Part shown: in pieces, positions 11,101-23,400 of the stretch
Position numbering within the stretch: position 1 is the stretch's first letter
How the letters are laid out: each line of letters opens with the position of its first letter
Origin: Halicephalobus mephisto
Taxonomy: Eukaryota > Nematoda > Chromadorea > Rhabditida > Panagrolaimidae
Direction: 5' to 3'
DNA: 64,000 nt
NCBI GenBank assembly: GCA_009193035.1
Contig: SWDT01000133.1
Location: 124,001 to 188,000 of the forward strand
The notes under the pieces: generated by a model
Told to the model about the DNA's origin: nothing
What the model saw: the letters and a program-made list of their open reading frames with translations, nothing else
The model's database searches: none
Program-made: the position numbers and the translations under genes

Positions 11101-14100
11101 AAAATCTTTGAGAGTTGTAATTCAGATTTTGTGTAATTTGCTTGTTTGTGAAGGAATAGATCCAATGCATTATGTTATTAAAGCTACTCATCATGCTATG
11201 AGAAGAAGAATTTTTAATGATCCGATTAAAGGACATATGATGATTTTGGAAACAGCATTGGAAGAAGGAATATATTTTACTCATCAAAGAAGGCAATTTC
11301 ACAGACCAATTGCGGTATTGACGGAATTACATGCGGATGCAATGTCGTTGTTGGTTACTCTTGGAACATCGTTGTATGCTGATACGAGAGTACGTGCTCA
11401 ACAAGTTTTGGAATTTTGTCTATCTCAAGTACCGTATAGTTATAAAATTATTTTGGATCAAGTATTATATATTATTGAGAATCAAAGAAATGTTTCTCAT
11501 GAAGAATTCAAAGGAGCATTGTATATTTTGATTAATGGAAAGAAAACATCAATTTGTTTGAAACAAGATTGGCCAACTTTGTTAAAAGTTTGGCCAACTA
11601 TTTTACGAGCTCAATATTCAGAAAAAACGTCAATTATTGATATGTTTGATTTTATAATTCAAACAGTATCACAATCATTTGAATCATTTCATATATCATA
11701 TATATTACCTGATGAATTAATGCCATATGCTTTGAAATTATTGGAAAATTATGATGGTAATGTTCATAAGGCTATGATAGAACCACCAAATGAGGAAGAA
11801 ATGAAAAAAGCAAAAGAATTTGAAGAAAAAGTTAATTTAGAAAACTTGAATAATTACAGAGCTTTGTGTCAATCGTTGTATTCGATTTGTGTTGATAGAG
11901 ATCTACATTGGAGACATACAGATATGGCACAAAGTTTTATGGCGTTAATGTTTAGAAGAGATATTCCGGTTCCAGATGAAATTGTGAAATTATTTACAAG
12001 ATTGTTAGTAAGTGATACATTAAATACGAGAAAATCAGCATTGTCTGTTATAACATCATGGCAGAAAATAGTTAAAATTCGTTCTGTTAAAACTATATAT
12101 CCAATTAATGTTAAATTGGATAATGTTGGTCCTGGAGCGAAATGGCCGATTAAATATGGTTTAAGAGAAGATAATTTTCAATTAATTACTGATATGGATA
12201 AAGAATTAAAAACGCCAGAAGAATATAATAATACATGTTATTTTACAAAATGGCATATTGGATTTTATACATGGCCAAAAGAATTTAAAATTTTAGCACC
12301 ACCTAATGAACAAAAAATAGCAAATAGAAATATTTGTGAATTATCAGAATTGGAAAAAGAAGTTTTAAATATATTATCTGAACCTGGATTTATGGAAAAA
12401 TTAATTGGATTTTATTCAATGGAAGAAAAAAAAGGATCAGATAATTTTGTTGAAATGAATTATCATTTGTTTTATGTGAGTTTTAATTAATTAAATGTTT
12501 TAAATTTTGAAATTTTTTGTAGAGATTGTTCCGGAATTTAGGACCAGCTATTTGGAAATTGATTGAACCTTATTTGGATAAACTTTTATCATCGAAAAAA
12601 GAAGGTGAACAAAGATTAGCATCAGAAATTGTATCTGGATTATTAACTGCATCGAAATTATGGAAATATGAATATGTATTGCCTATTGTTAATTGGTTAC
12701 AACCGAGATTATCGAAATGTTTAGAAACAGTTACAGATGAAGCTGAAAATAATTGGTGTGCATCAATGGCAATTGTATTTTGTAGAATGGATATTCGACA
12801 AATTCAATGGATATATAATATTATTGTTGATCTTGTTAATAGATCACATGATAATGGTTTTCATACAATATTTAGATTGAAATTGTTACATTCATGTATT
12901 GTTCAATATGAATGGCGTGTACCGAAGTTACTTAGAGAATTTTTCCGTCAATGTGTGTCATTTTCAAGTAGAAATTCGCAAATTTTGAGAGTTCGTGTTG
13001 GATCTGCATTGGCATCATGTACTACACCGTATGTATATGGTATGCATATTTATGAAGGTATACCGTCAAATTTGTATCCTATTAAAAATGCGGATGTTAT
13101 TTCGGTTATTAATAGAGAATTGTTGGAAAATGTTTGGAAAGAAGTTTTAACAAGTGGTTTTGAAGAATTGGAAATGATATGGAGAACAGAATTATCAGAT
13201 AAAATTTCAACAATATTAGGTGGAAATAATTCTCCTGATTCTCCACCACCATTATCTAGATCAACATCAATTGAACCTGTTAAAGAAGATGGACAATTGG
13301 ATAAAAATGATGATATTGGTTCTGGAAATATTTCAACAAGAACAGGATCAATAGGATCAAAAACGCCAAGAATGGTTAAAAGTCATTTAAGAAGAGCATC
13401 AACACCGCCTGTATCTATACCTAAAAGTGGTAAACCAGAAATGGGAAGAAAAAGAGAAAAAGCAATGTTAATTAGTTTGGCAAATACAATTTATTCATCA
13501 TGGGCTATATCATCTGCACATCAACTTTTACCATCATTTGAATTATTACCGTTATTTGCACATTTTGCAAATGATCCAATGTGAGTTTTTATGTTATTTA
13601 AAATTGAGGAATTGTTGTAATTTGTTTTTAGTAAGGTAGTTTTGGATTTTTTTAATGTTTAGAAGTAGTTTTATATATGGAAATTAACTCTAGAAAGTTT
13701 TGGATTTTATATTGATTTAGAAGTTTTTAAATTTGGAGAGAATATAGATTTAAAAAATTTGATTATGAAATGGTTATTGTAGGAGATTTAAAATTTAGAT
13801 TAGGTTAGTTTTTAGAAATTTTTAAAAGTTTATTTTTGGAGAATTTTATATGAAATTTATGGTTTTGTAAGTGGTATTATTTGTAATTTTTGTTTTTAGT
13901 GATGATGAATTAAGTACGACATGTGAAGAATTGCTCTTTGGTGAAATGGGATGTACTCCTGTTGATTCTGTTCTGGCAGATCATATTTTGAAAGTTGTTC
14001 GTCTTACTGTAATGAAATCATGTACGTGGAAAACAAGATGTACGATTATTAGATTTTTGCAAGTTCATATATTTGCTAATATATATATTTACAAAAATGG

Positions 14101-14617
14101 ATTTGTTGAACGTATTAGAGAAATTTTGGATATTCTTTTGTTGGATTCTCAACTTGAAGTTAGAATTAATGCTGGTTTGACAATTAGTGGTTTTATTCAA
14201 TGTGGATTATTTACTGTAGATGCGGATTTTTTGGTATGAGTTTTTTTAAGTTTTTTAAATAAGAAGTTTTTTTAGAATACGTTTAATGAATGGTCGGAAT
14301 CGCAAGATGTGATTCGTCGACATGCTGGAGTTTTGGCGCTTTCTGCTGTGGTTACTGCTGCACCGTATAAAGTTCTACCATATACTCCAGATGTGTTGAT
14401 GCATATTTGTCGTCATTTAAGAGATCCTCAACCGATTTATCCTACTGTTAAACGGACATTAAATGAATTTCGACGTACTCACTTGGATTGTTGGAAAGAT
14501 CATAAAAATCAATTTAATGAAGATCAGTGAGTTTTGTTTTTTTATTTAGAATTTTAAATTTTTTTTAGATTGACGGTTTTGACGAATTTGCTGGTATCTC
14601 CGAATTACTACGTCTGA
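8150..14617 (+). CDS. PSME4: Proteasome activator PA200/Blm10 (PSME4)
   Basis: This large HEAT-repeat protein caps the 20S proteasome. Exons are 8150-8201, 8245-8461, 8504-9046, 9089-9604, 9648-10805, 10849-12475, 12523-13580, 13900-14233, 14276-14526 and 14569-14617 (1934 residues; human is about 1843). Family blocks include FVNMYGKRFTKTDHIQIVKL, a segment ending LWFDEFYHW, and CVAGASSLLPFFDGEPI. The C-terminus LTVLTNLLVSPNYYV keeps the Hb-Tyr-X tail that docks in the proteasome alpha-ring. The intron at 9047-9088 is 42 bases and free of stops, so it reads through as 14 false codons. The start is uncertain: 8150 is the first in-frame ATG after the acceptor at 8063. Codon use is GC-rich in the first three exons and strongly AT-rich after 9089. 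Confidence 0.95.
13581..13899 (+). repeat. Long PSME4 intron carrying a repeat shared with the SAM gene
   Basis: All other introns of this gene are 38-49 bases, but this one is 319. Part of it (about 13650-13800) resembles the intron of the SAM-domain gene at about 19205-19310: both hold AGAAGTAGTTT or AAAAGTAGTTT, a TATATATG core, AATTAACTCTAGAA-like sequence and GAATATAG in the same order. Confidence 0.6.
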
Positions 14618-14805
14618 TCTTGCTCAATTCCTAGTGATTTGCAGTACGGAAATATTTGAAATTAGTTGAATGTCTTTCAACAATAGTTGCCTTGTTGAAA
14701 TTTTGTGAAATTAAAATTTTTGTAAAATTTTGAATTTGTTCTATATGTTGTTTCGTTAAATACTTTAAAATTTTAAAGATGTTTTAAATTTAAAAATTTT
14801 TAAGA

Positions 14806-15270
14806 ATGTCGAAAATTCGTGCATTTATGAGAGGATGGTTAGCTGTGTCAGCTGTTCAACAAATAGGACTAATAATGCAGAATATTCGTGATCCAAATAT
14901 TTTAGAAAAAACATTTTTAATTAAATTAAATAATTTAAATAGAAATTTTTTTATAATAATATGTCTTGAACATGCTATACTTAAAGGATTATTATTAATT
15001 GATAATTATAATCGATCATTACATATTTATCATATTATTAATAATGTAATTCAATTATTTTTTTTAATATGGATTATAATAGAAAAATCAATTATTACTG
15101 TAGAATTATTATCTCAAGGAATATTTGCTGGAATTTCTATTATTTTAACTACTGTGTATTTGGCTAATATTAATTTGGAAATTTCTGAACCTAAACCGAG
15201 GAAATTGATATCGAAACATTATCTTGAAGCTCATGTAAGTGATTATGATTCTCAGAAAAAAGATGATTGA
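14806..15270 (+). CDS. erg-28: ERG28-family ER membrane protein
   Basis: ERG28 is a small four-helix ER protein that scaffolds sterol C4-demethylation enzymes in fungi. Nematodes do not make sterols, and in C. elegans the homologue is known for trafficking of the SLO-1 potassium channel. This is a single exon of 154 residues. The N-terminus MSKIRAFMRGWLAVSA and the following QNIRDPNILEK match the family's opening (RxWLxxV...QxxRD), and helices lie at about 45-60, 70-95 and 100-130. The usual RTFGxWT motif is weakly kept. It starts 188 bases after the PSME4 stop on the same strand, after TTTTTAAG, so it may be the second gene of an operon. Codon use is extremely AT-rich. Confidence 0.85.
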   Translation: MSKIRAFMRGWLAVSAVQQIGLIMQNIRDPNILEKTFLIKLNNLNRNFFIIICLEHAILKGLLLIDNYNRSLHIYHIINNVIQLFFLIWIIIEKSIITVELLSQGIFAGISIILTTVYLANINLEISEPKPRKLISKHYLEAHVSDYDSQKKDD

Positions 15271-15321
15271 AATAAAATTTATAAACATTCGGTATTTAAA
15301 CAACGTAAAAACAAGGGAAAA

Positions 15322-16987
15322 CTACCTCTGGGCACTAGCCATTATTGTTGGATCTATTGGTTCGCCGTAATCGTCGGCATAAACGTCGTACATGTCTTCG
15401 GGATAATCACTGGAAAATATGTGTTGAGGGGGTTGCATGATGTATTGATCGTGTACTCCTTGAGTGATTCTGGAATGGTTGTCGGATTCTTGAAGTAATT
15501 GATTTCCATCGTTTAAGAAAACGTGATCTGACATCTGGATGTCATTTTGTATAGGTCCTCCCATATGGATTATCGGTGGAGGTAGATCATCGTCATCATC
15601 TCTGTTGATTGGGATTTGACTTCTAGATCCTCCATTCATATATCTTCTGTGAGTCTGGATATCTCGGGAAGTATCGGTTTCGTTGTTTTCTGGATTCGGC
15701 CTTTTTCTACTCCCTCTTTTGATGACGACGCTTTCTCCTACTTGCATTCCAAGCACATCGATCAAATAACGATTAATTGGAACAATTTTGACGTTTCTAC
15801 CAAAGTTCGGAAGGTGTCTCAGTGGATGGTTGTCAGCAATATGAGGTTCCTAAAAGTATATAAATCAATTTATAACTTGGATTGTAAAATATTCGAAAGT
15901 CATGTAGACAACCTGTGAAAATTTGTTGATTAAAACTTTAATTTCATTGAGGGTTTATTGAGAAATTTGAGATTCGTAAGGGATTCGAAAGTTCATTTTT
16001 AAGGGGTTTAGAAATTCATTAAGAGATCTATTCGCAGGAAGTTTAGAGATTCAGAAATTTACCAAGAAAACCTAACCCAAGAGTTCATATTCACAAATAG
16101 TCTAAATGACGAATTCAGCCTCTGTATTTCTAAGGTTAAATAGTTATAACTACGTGTAATGTGATGGAAATACTAAATCGACAGAAATCCCTCCTGGGTT
16201 TCTAGGGGGCTTTTCAGGAAAAACAAAACCAAAGTCTTGAGGACGTCAGTTCATATATGAAACTTACCTCGATTTCTGGTTCAAGCTTCGGAATAACAGG
16301 CAAGGGTACTGATGCAGGTGTGGGTTCGGGTTCTGAAGCGGATGGAGCTTCTGAAGCCAGCTCAGGAGCAGGTGTGGATTCAGGACTCGGAGGGTTAGTT
16401 CCCGGGCCAGGGGAAGTCCCGTTTTCATTGGTTTCATTACAGTTTCTCTCGGGTTCTTTCGTAATCACCGACTTTCTTTTCCTTTGCATAATTGCAGGAC
16501 GAGAACCAGTGGCTTTCTTCGGCAACAACGGCAGAAGTCTGTCTCCATGACTGGGTTCTTCGGGCAATTGTACAGCAACAACGGGAGGAGGTTCTTCCAT
16601 GCTTTCTAATCTGGCTTCAGCAGCGAGGATTCTTGCATCTCCATCTTTGTCCGCAGCCTGCTCCAAATAACGCATGACTTCGGCGGGAGGTTCGGAGTTT
16701 AGGTACAAATGCGGAACGAAATCCTCATGACTAGGATCGTTTGTCGGTCTTCCTGAACGAAAATGCACACTGCAAACCTGGAGAAACGTAAAATTAATAT
16801 ATGAAAAAAATTAAAAATTAAAACTTACCCTGTCTCGATGGGTGATTTTGCGCTCTCCGAAGGCCTTGAGCCATCGGACTTTCTTCAATCCGGGTTCCTT
16901 CGGGATATTGAAAAACCTAATGTTTGGATACGAATCGCGACGAGTCCAATTGCAGAAAATACAACGATCTGTCTGTTTTCGGGACAT
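15322..16987 (-). CDS. THAP-domain DNA-binding protein
   Basis: Exons are 16987-16829, 16777-16268 and 15849-15322, all phase 0 (398 residues). The THAP zinc finger (C2CH) spans about 1-75 and is split by the first intron: Cys9-x2-Cys12, NIPKE around 28-32, Trp39, then VCSVHF with Cys55 and His58, followed by FVPHLYL where the family has AVPTLF. The rest is low complexity: a Pro/Glu/Ser/Ala-rich middle (about 150-220) and an acidic, Asp-rich C-terminal third. THAP proteins are sequence-specific transcriptional regulators, and several act with chromatin complexes in C. elegans. I cannot assign it to a named member. It converges on erg-28 with 51 bases between stops, and is divergent from MED4. 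The stop follows CAGAGG; a weak donor there leaves open further exons. Confidence 0.85.
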
Positions 16988-17527
16988 TGAAGAAAATTTT
17001 AAAATTAAAAAATACTTTTCGAAAGAGCAGCAGACTTTCGCGGAAAAAGCCGGACAGTTTTGAGCGCGAACAAGGTCCCGACACGATTTTGGACAAGACT
17101 GTAAACCGCGGTCTTTGAATTATTTTTTGTTGGGATAATTGACGTTTAAATATCGAAATCCTCGAATTCCGGCTTTTTCCACAATTTTTACTTATACTGT
17201 TCTTAAATTCCAGCATTTCTAAAGTAATCACCTCCTGTCAATCATTTGTACAATTTTAATGGTGAATTTTATTGATTTTCAATTTTTTTCATATATGAAT
17301 TTTATATTTCCCAGAATGAAGTATTTGAAGAGTAATGTAATTGATTATGGTAGTTTGTTGTTCTTGTAGTCTGCAGTTTCGAGAGTTCCGTTTCTGGTCC
17401 CGCCGCGAAAACGAATACGCGCCGAAAAGCTTCATTGTAACATCGGTTGTTTTTGCGATTTTCTCGATTAAATTTTAAATATTATTCTTATTGGGATTTA
17501 TTAAATCAATGACGAAAAGGTCGTAGA
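16988..17527. promoter_or_regulatory. Divergent promoter region, THAP gene / mdt-4
   Basis: There is no coding sequence. GC-rich words cluster at about 17393-17432, including TCCCGCCGCGAAAACG and GCGCCGAAAAG, which resemble E2F/DP sites on either strand. They lie about 100-130 bases before the mdt-4 ATG. A second GC-rich patch at 17035-17115 lies just before the THAP start. The assignment of factors is a guess from consensus only. Confidence 0.4.
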
Positions 17528-18745
17528 ATGGTTAGTACTGGTGGACTTGGCCTGAAAGAGGACCTAGTCGAGCTCGCCTTGGACATCGACGCTCTCGTTG
17601 CTCAGGTTTTTATTTTTTTAAATTTTTATATTTTTGTAATTTTCAGACGACAGCTACGTTTCTGGATTGTGCTAAAAACAGACAAGCGGATGGAAGTCTC
17701 GTTCACGTGACAAATTTGTTCTACAACAAAGCCGAACTTTTTAGGAAACTAGTCAGACGAGGTTTGATTTTCGTTTTTTTCATATATAAATTTTTTGATA
17801 TATCAATTTTCAGTGAATGTCAGAGAAAGTACAGAAAACCACGTCGGAGAACTCGGAAAATGTGCAAATGACTTGAACCAGATCGTTGTGGAAAAAGCGG
17901 CCGATTCCCAAGAAGCTTTCAACGTCCTGGCCGCGTCTTCCTTCTTGGTAAATTTTAAATTTTACTTTATTATTTAACAACTTTCCTCTAACTTCCCATT
18001 ATCCCGCAAAATCTCTACCACGAGTTTGTATTTTTAATTAAAAAGTACCGAAAATAAGATAATCAATCTTATGGATTCTGAATCTCCGAATTCTAAAGTC
18101 CAATTTCTACTTCGACTTCAGATTCAGAATCCACAAGTTTGTTTATCTTATTTTAGATGTTTTTAAATTCAAACAATGTAATTTTAAATATTTTTTACAA
18201 TTTGAAAATACTCGAGTTTTAAATATTTTAAAAATTTAAAAATATGAATTTGACTAATTTCTCAGGCCAAGAAAACACTCGCTAAAGCTGAGCAGGAATC
18301 CAAATACGTCGAACCAGAAGAGATTGTCAGATTTTCGCACTTAATTTCGAAGAATTTTTCTGTTTGTTCTCCTCATTTCTGGCAACAAGGCGATTCGATG
18401 AGGCCGTTTCCGACAGATATGCAGTTTAGAAGTAGTTTACTAGCACAATCAGAAGGAATTGTAAGTTTTATTTTTTGTACATCTTCAGGAAATTTATTTC
18501 AGTCCTCACCAAAAGAACTCCACGAAGATGTTCCAGAAGTTTCGGAAAAAACGAACATTAATTCATTTAATTCGCATGATGGCGGACTTCGAGATCTTAA
18601 AATGAATGAATTGCCGGTTTTGAACGATTATCTCGAGGTACCGGTGACTGGCACGACAGCAACGAGCAATGAAACAGGAACTCAGAACAACTACAACATC
18701 GGCTTGATCTCATCCGACGAAGATTCCAGTGATAGTGACTTCTAA
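17528..18745 (+). CDS. mdt-4: Mediator complex subunit 4
   Basis: MED4 sits in the middle module of Mediator and bridges transcription factors to RNA polymerase II. Exons are 17528-17605, 17647-17761, 17814-17947, 18266-18460 and 18503-18745 (254 residues; human is 270). The diagnostic block is in exon 4: EEIVRFSHLISKNFSVCSP then RPFPTDMQFRSSLLAQ, matching the family's YAHRIS...CAP...RPYPTDLEMRSGLLG. A coiled-coil stretch precedes it, and the C-terminus is acidic, ending SSDEDSSDSDF as in other MED4 proteins. Intron 3 (17948-18265) is the only long one. The SAM-domain gene follows 148 bases later on the same strand. Confidence 0.93.
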
Positions 18746-18893
18746 GCAAAGTTTTACCACCAATTGTCTTTCATTTTTTATTCAAAAAATAAGTGGTTTT
18801 ATGTAGAAGATGATGTTAAAAGTGTTAAATCGCTTTAATATTTTTAAATTTTTATGTTTTAAAATTTTTGTTTATTGTTTTTTAGATCTCAGA

Positions 18894-20032
18894 ATGTCAT
18901 CCCCACTAGCATTGTGGAACAAGTTTTTTAGAGCATGTAATTTGCCACCATCAGTTTCCTCTGCTTATGCTTCGAATTTTGTTCGACAACGGATTCAACC
19001 GGCGATGTTGAAGGATTTGTCGAAAGCAGAATTGAGAGAATTGGGAATTGAAACAGTTGGTGATCAACTTGCGATCCTAAAGCACATCAGGGAATGTGAT
19101 GGAGTTCCGCCAGAACTTGCAGATGATTCTCCGAGGAAAATTAATGGTTTGAAATTTTTATTTAAAAAAATGTTTTTGGAAAAGTACTCTAAGATTAGGT
19201 ATAATTTTTTTGAATGTTTAAAAGTAGTTTCATATATGAAAATTAATTCTAGAAGGTTTTGTGTAATATTGATTTGGGAATTTTCAAATTTATTCAGAAT
19301 ATAGTTTTAAAATTACCACGGAAGTCAAAATTTTAGGCCATTTTAGTGTTGGAAAATCCTAGAAATTTTTGGTGAAACAGTTTTACGAAAAATAATATAC
19401 GATTGATTATGCAATAATTACCATAAAGTAAAATTTTAGGCTATGTTAGTTTTTTAGAAATTAAAAATTATCTGAATATAAATTTTTATAAAAAGTTATG
19501 GGAATTTTATAACTGGTTTTTAGATCGAGGTCGAGATTTGGATATGGATCTAGATGATATACCCCCTCCTCCGAGGAGAAAAGGGAAATTAGCTCCTGAT
19601 CGTGACGATATTTATCATGTTGTTATGCCAGAAGGGAGAAATCCAAGAACAAGGGTTATGTTAGATCGACATGATGAATTAAGAGATCGTGGATTGATAT
19701 CTCGAGGAACAACAGGAGTGAGAGTTGCTGGAAGAACGTTGGATAGAGTTTCAAATGAATCTAAAATAATTAAAAGAACAGCTCCGATGAGTTCTAGAAT
19801 GAGATCTGATGGATATGATAACGGTATTAGAAGAAGAATTACAGTATCTCCTGTAAGACCTATGAATTCTGTTGGAGCAGACAGATTTGCACAAGCAGTG
19901 GGACTTAATCGACAAAGACCGAGAATTTCGTTTAATGAAAATGGACCTGTTAGAGTTGTTAGAAGAATTGCGGATGATGCTGTGAGAGAAAGAAATCCAG
20001 TTAAAGTTATCAGAAGGGTCCGTTATGTTTAA
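18894..20032 (+). CDS. SAM-domain protein, C19orf47-like
   Basis: Exons are 18894-19146 and 19524-20032 (253 residues). The N-terminal 80 residues form a SAM domain with the layout of human C19orf47: W-x2-FF, LPPSVSSAYASNFVRQRIQ, MLKDLSKAELRELGI, then VGDQLAILKHIRE. The second exon is basic and Arg-rich, with a PPPPRR stretch and repeated RRI/RRV motifs, probably disordered and possibly RNA-binding. The human homologue is little studied. The ATG lies 8 bases after the acceptor TGTTTTTTAG ending at 18885, with no donor upstream, and 148 bases after the mdt-4 stop. This is the expected spacing of a downstream operon gene receiving a spliced leader. Confidence 0.85.
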
Positions 20033-20452
20033 ATTTTCGATTTTTTGAATAACAACATGACCTAAAGTCGTGTTATTCATTTTTTTGTTTGTGGTTTAAA
20101 GTAAATTATTTTTGAATAAAAAGTTGATTCAGTGGTTGAACCCATGGATTTATTTTTGTTAATGAAGATGATTGAAAATTAATTTTTAAATTTTCGTGGT
20201 GAGAGAGAAATTTATTAAAGAAATTAATTTTTTTATAATAGTTTTATAAATAATTTTGAAAAAAAAGTTTTAAAGAAATTAAAAAAAATTTTTTTTTAAT
20301 TTTTGAATTCCCGCGCGAGAGCGAATAAAAACGAAAAAATGGTAAATTTGGCAATTTTTTTATTTTGATTGATTCGCGGTTTTTCGAGTTTTTAGAAATC
20401 CTAAAAATTTCTAAAAACTTGTTTTTAATTTTTTAACTTACTTTTTTTGAAG
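20033..20452. other. Intergenic region with a 3' stem-loop
   Basis: Just after the SAM gene stop, 20046-20078 can form an imperfect hairpin: GAATAACAACATGAC on the left and GTCGTGTTATTC on the right. The rest is AT-rich. ATGG at 20339 followed by GTAAAT could be a tiny first exon of the next gene, but I see no support for it. Confidence 0.4.
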
Positions 20453-23400
20453 ATGACGATCAAAGTGGATCAAAGAATTCAAAGTTCGTTAATCAGACAA
20501 GTGAAGTCAATCGGAGCCAGTGTCGGCGAAGGAGAACTTTTGAATAAACTTGCTGAATGGATTTGCAAAAATTCGTCGTTGAAGAATGATATATCTGATT
20601 TGAATATTATTTTATTTGATTCTCATTCAAATGTGTTGGCTTCGAAATTGTTGAAGAAAAATCCGAAATCAATATTTCTACTTGAAGGATCGCAAATGAA
20701 AGCTCAGAAACAAAAAGTAAGTTTTTTAACTATCAAATGCTAAAAAATCTAATATAAAGTCGAAATTAAGGGGTTAGAGAAATATTGATATATGAAACTT
20801 GAAACAAATTAATTTTTCTTTAAATTTTGGATTTGGTGATATATGAAATATGATTTTTAAATTTTATGAATCTAATAAGATCGAAATTAAGGGGTTAGAG
20901 AAATATTGGTATATGAAACTCGAAAAAAATTAATTTTTTTTTAAATTTTGGATTTGTTGATATATGAAGTATGATTTTTAAATCTTATAAATCTAATATA
21001 AGATCGGAATTAAGGGGTTAGAGAAATATTGATATATGAAACTCGAAAAAAAATTAATTTTTCTTTAAATTTTGAATTTGTTGATATATGAAATATGATT
21101 TTTAAATCTTATGAATCTAATATAAGATCGAAATTAAGGAGTTGAAGAAATACTGATATATGAAACTCGAAAAAAAATTAATTTTTTTCCGAATTTTAAA
21201 GTTTTGTTGACATGTGACTTTTAAACTTTAAAAATCCAAAATCCAAAATTAAGAAATTAGTAAACTTTTTATAAAATTTAAACGAAAATAAAATTTTTTT
21301 GGTTTTTTATTTTCAAACACGAAAAATAAAATATAAGAATAATATTAAAAAATTGAATGAAGTACTGTAAATAGAACTTGAGCAATAATTGAATCTTTGT
21401 CGTTTTTCGAATTTTGGAGTCCTGTTGATATATGAATCCGTTCTCACATAAGAAAGGAGATCTCGTCTTTTGTCAACCCGACTAAATATGGCATAATCTC
21501 CACCGGTTTTGGAAAAACTAAAATTATTTATTAAAAGTAACAAAATTTAAAAAATAAAATTAACGAAAAAATTTAAAATTAATTAAAAAAATAAAAATAA
21601 TTTTTAGAAACTAAAAATTGATAAAAAAAATTTAAAATTGATTGAAAAAATTCAAAATTAATTTAAAAAAATTAAAATTATTTTTAAAAATTTAAAATTT
21701 ATTGAAAAAATTTAAATTTATTTTAAAAAATAAAATTAATGAATTTGAACAAACCTGAATAACGGAGGTTCGGAGTAATTTAGGATTTTTGAATTTTCGA
21801 TATTTTTAATATTTTCGTCGTTTTTAATAATTTCATTGATTTTTACAGTATTTTCAGGAAATAGTTGATGGATTTTGGCGGTTTTCCGACTTTCGAAATG
21901 TAGAATAGTCGAATTTGGAAATTTTAATTTTATTTTACATTTCCAAATTCCGATTTCGTTTTCTGTAATTTTTTTTATTTTTAAAGCAAACCATCCTCGA
22001 GATTCTTCGTATTCGAATTTGTACCGATAATCGTCGATTTTAGGACCGTAGGCAATAACGTTTAATTTTCCATCGACAGTTTTCCATTCTTCTATTTTTG
22101 ATATATGTCCACTTTCGTATTTTTTTCCGTTTGAAATTATTCGAAGATAAATTTTTGAATTTAATGACCATTCAACTCCGATTTTTTTCTGAAAAATAAT
22201 TTTAATTTTTTGTTTTAAATTACAGTATACCTCAATAGGTGTTTCAGGAACACTTGGACAACGTAAAATAAATGAAAATTTTTCACGATGCCTGAGGGGA
22301 TGAGAAGGTTTTAATTTGTTTTTTACAGTAATCAGTTTTGAATAATATCCAGAACGCCAACGATTTTGACCTAAAATTATAATTTAAATGATTTTTAAAT
22401 TTAAAAATTTTTTTCGAAAATTAATTTTTATTTTTTTTTTTAAAATTTAAATTTAAAAAAATTTTTATAATTTTTAGAATTTAAGAAATTTTGATTTTTG
22501 AAAATTACCGTAAATTAAATTTCTTCGATTTCTTTTTATTTTGGTTGTTTTATTTATTTTTTCGTAAGAATTTAAATTTTCGGAAATTTCATTGATGTAA
22601 AAGTCGTTGAATGGAGCTCTGACAATATTCAAAAAAGCTATCAAATCGATTCCGAGGACGATTATTATCAACAACCAACGCATTCATCCAGTCGAGAGTC
22701 AGAAAATTCCTGAATATTAATAAAATTAAAATTATTTTTAAAAAACTTTCTCGACACGAATTTTCAGAAATTAAAAATAATTTTTCGTAATTTTAAAAAT
22801 TAAAATTCCAAAAAAATTAAAAATGGTTTTTTGAAATTTTTAAGGAATTTTAAAAATTAAAATTTTGAAAAAATTAAAAATGATTTTTTGAAATTTTAGA
22901 AATTATAATTTCGAAAAAAAATTTAAAATAATTTTAATTAAATTCTTAAAATTTGAAAATTTTCGAAATTCCAGATTCTAAAATATTTAAAAAACTTCTA
23001 AATTAAAAAAATTGAATTTTAAAATTACAAATATCTTAGTTTTTTTAAGATTTATGAAAATTTAAAAATTAAAGAAAAATCGAAAATGGTTTTTTTGGAT
23101 TCTGGTGGATTCTAGGAGTTTTGACGGAATTCTAGTTTTTGGAAAATGTTCAAAATTGAATTGAAGCTCTTTGTGTTGCTTCTCGAACCAAATTATCCAC
23201 GATTTTTTGCGGCTTTTTAGACAAATTTTATTAGATTTTTTTTTGAAAAAAATAACGAACGAAAAAATAAAAAAAATTTAAATTTTTTTCAGGAATTTGT
23301 TGAAAAAATAAAAAAACAAGAATTAAAAAATAAAATAAATGCTTTTCATGCAGCTATGACGAATGTTTTGATACCTTCGAAATCCAGACCTGTCAACGCT

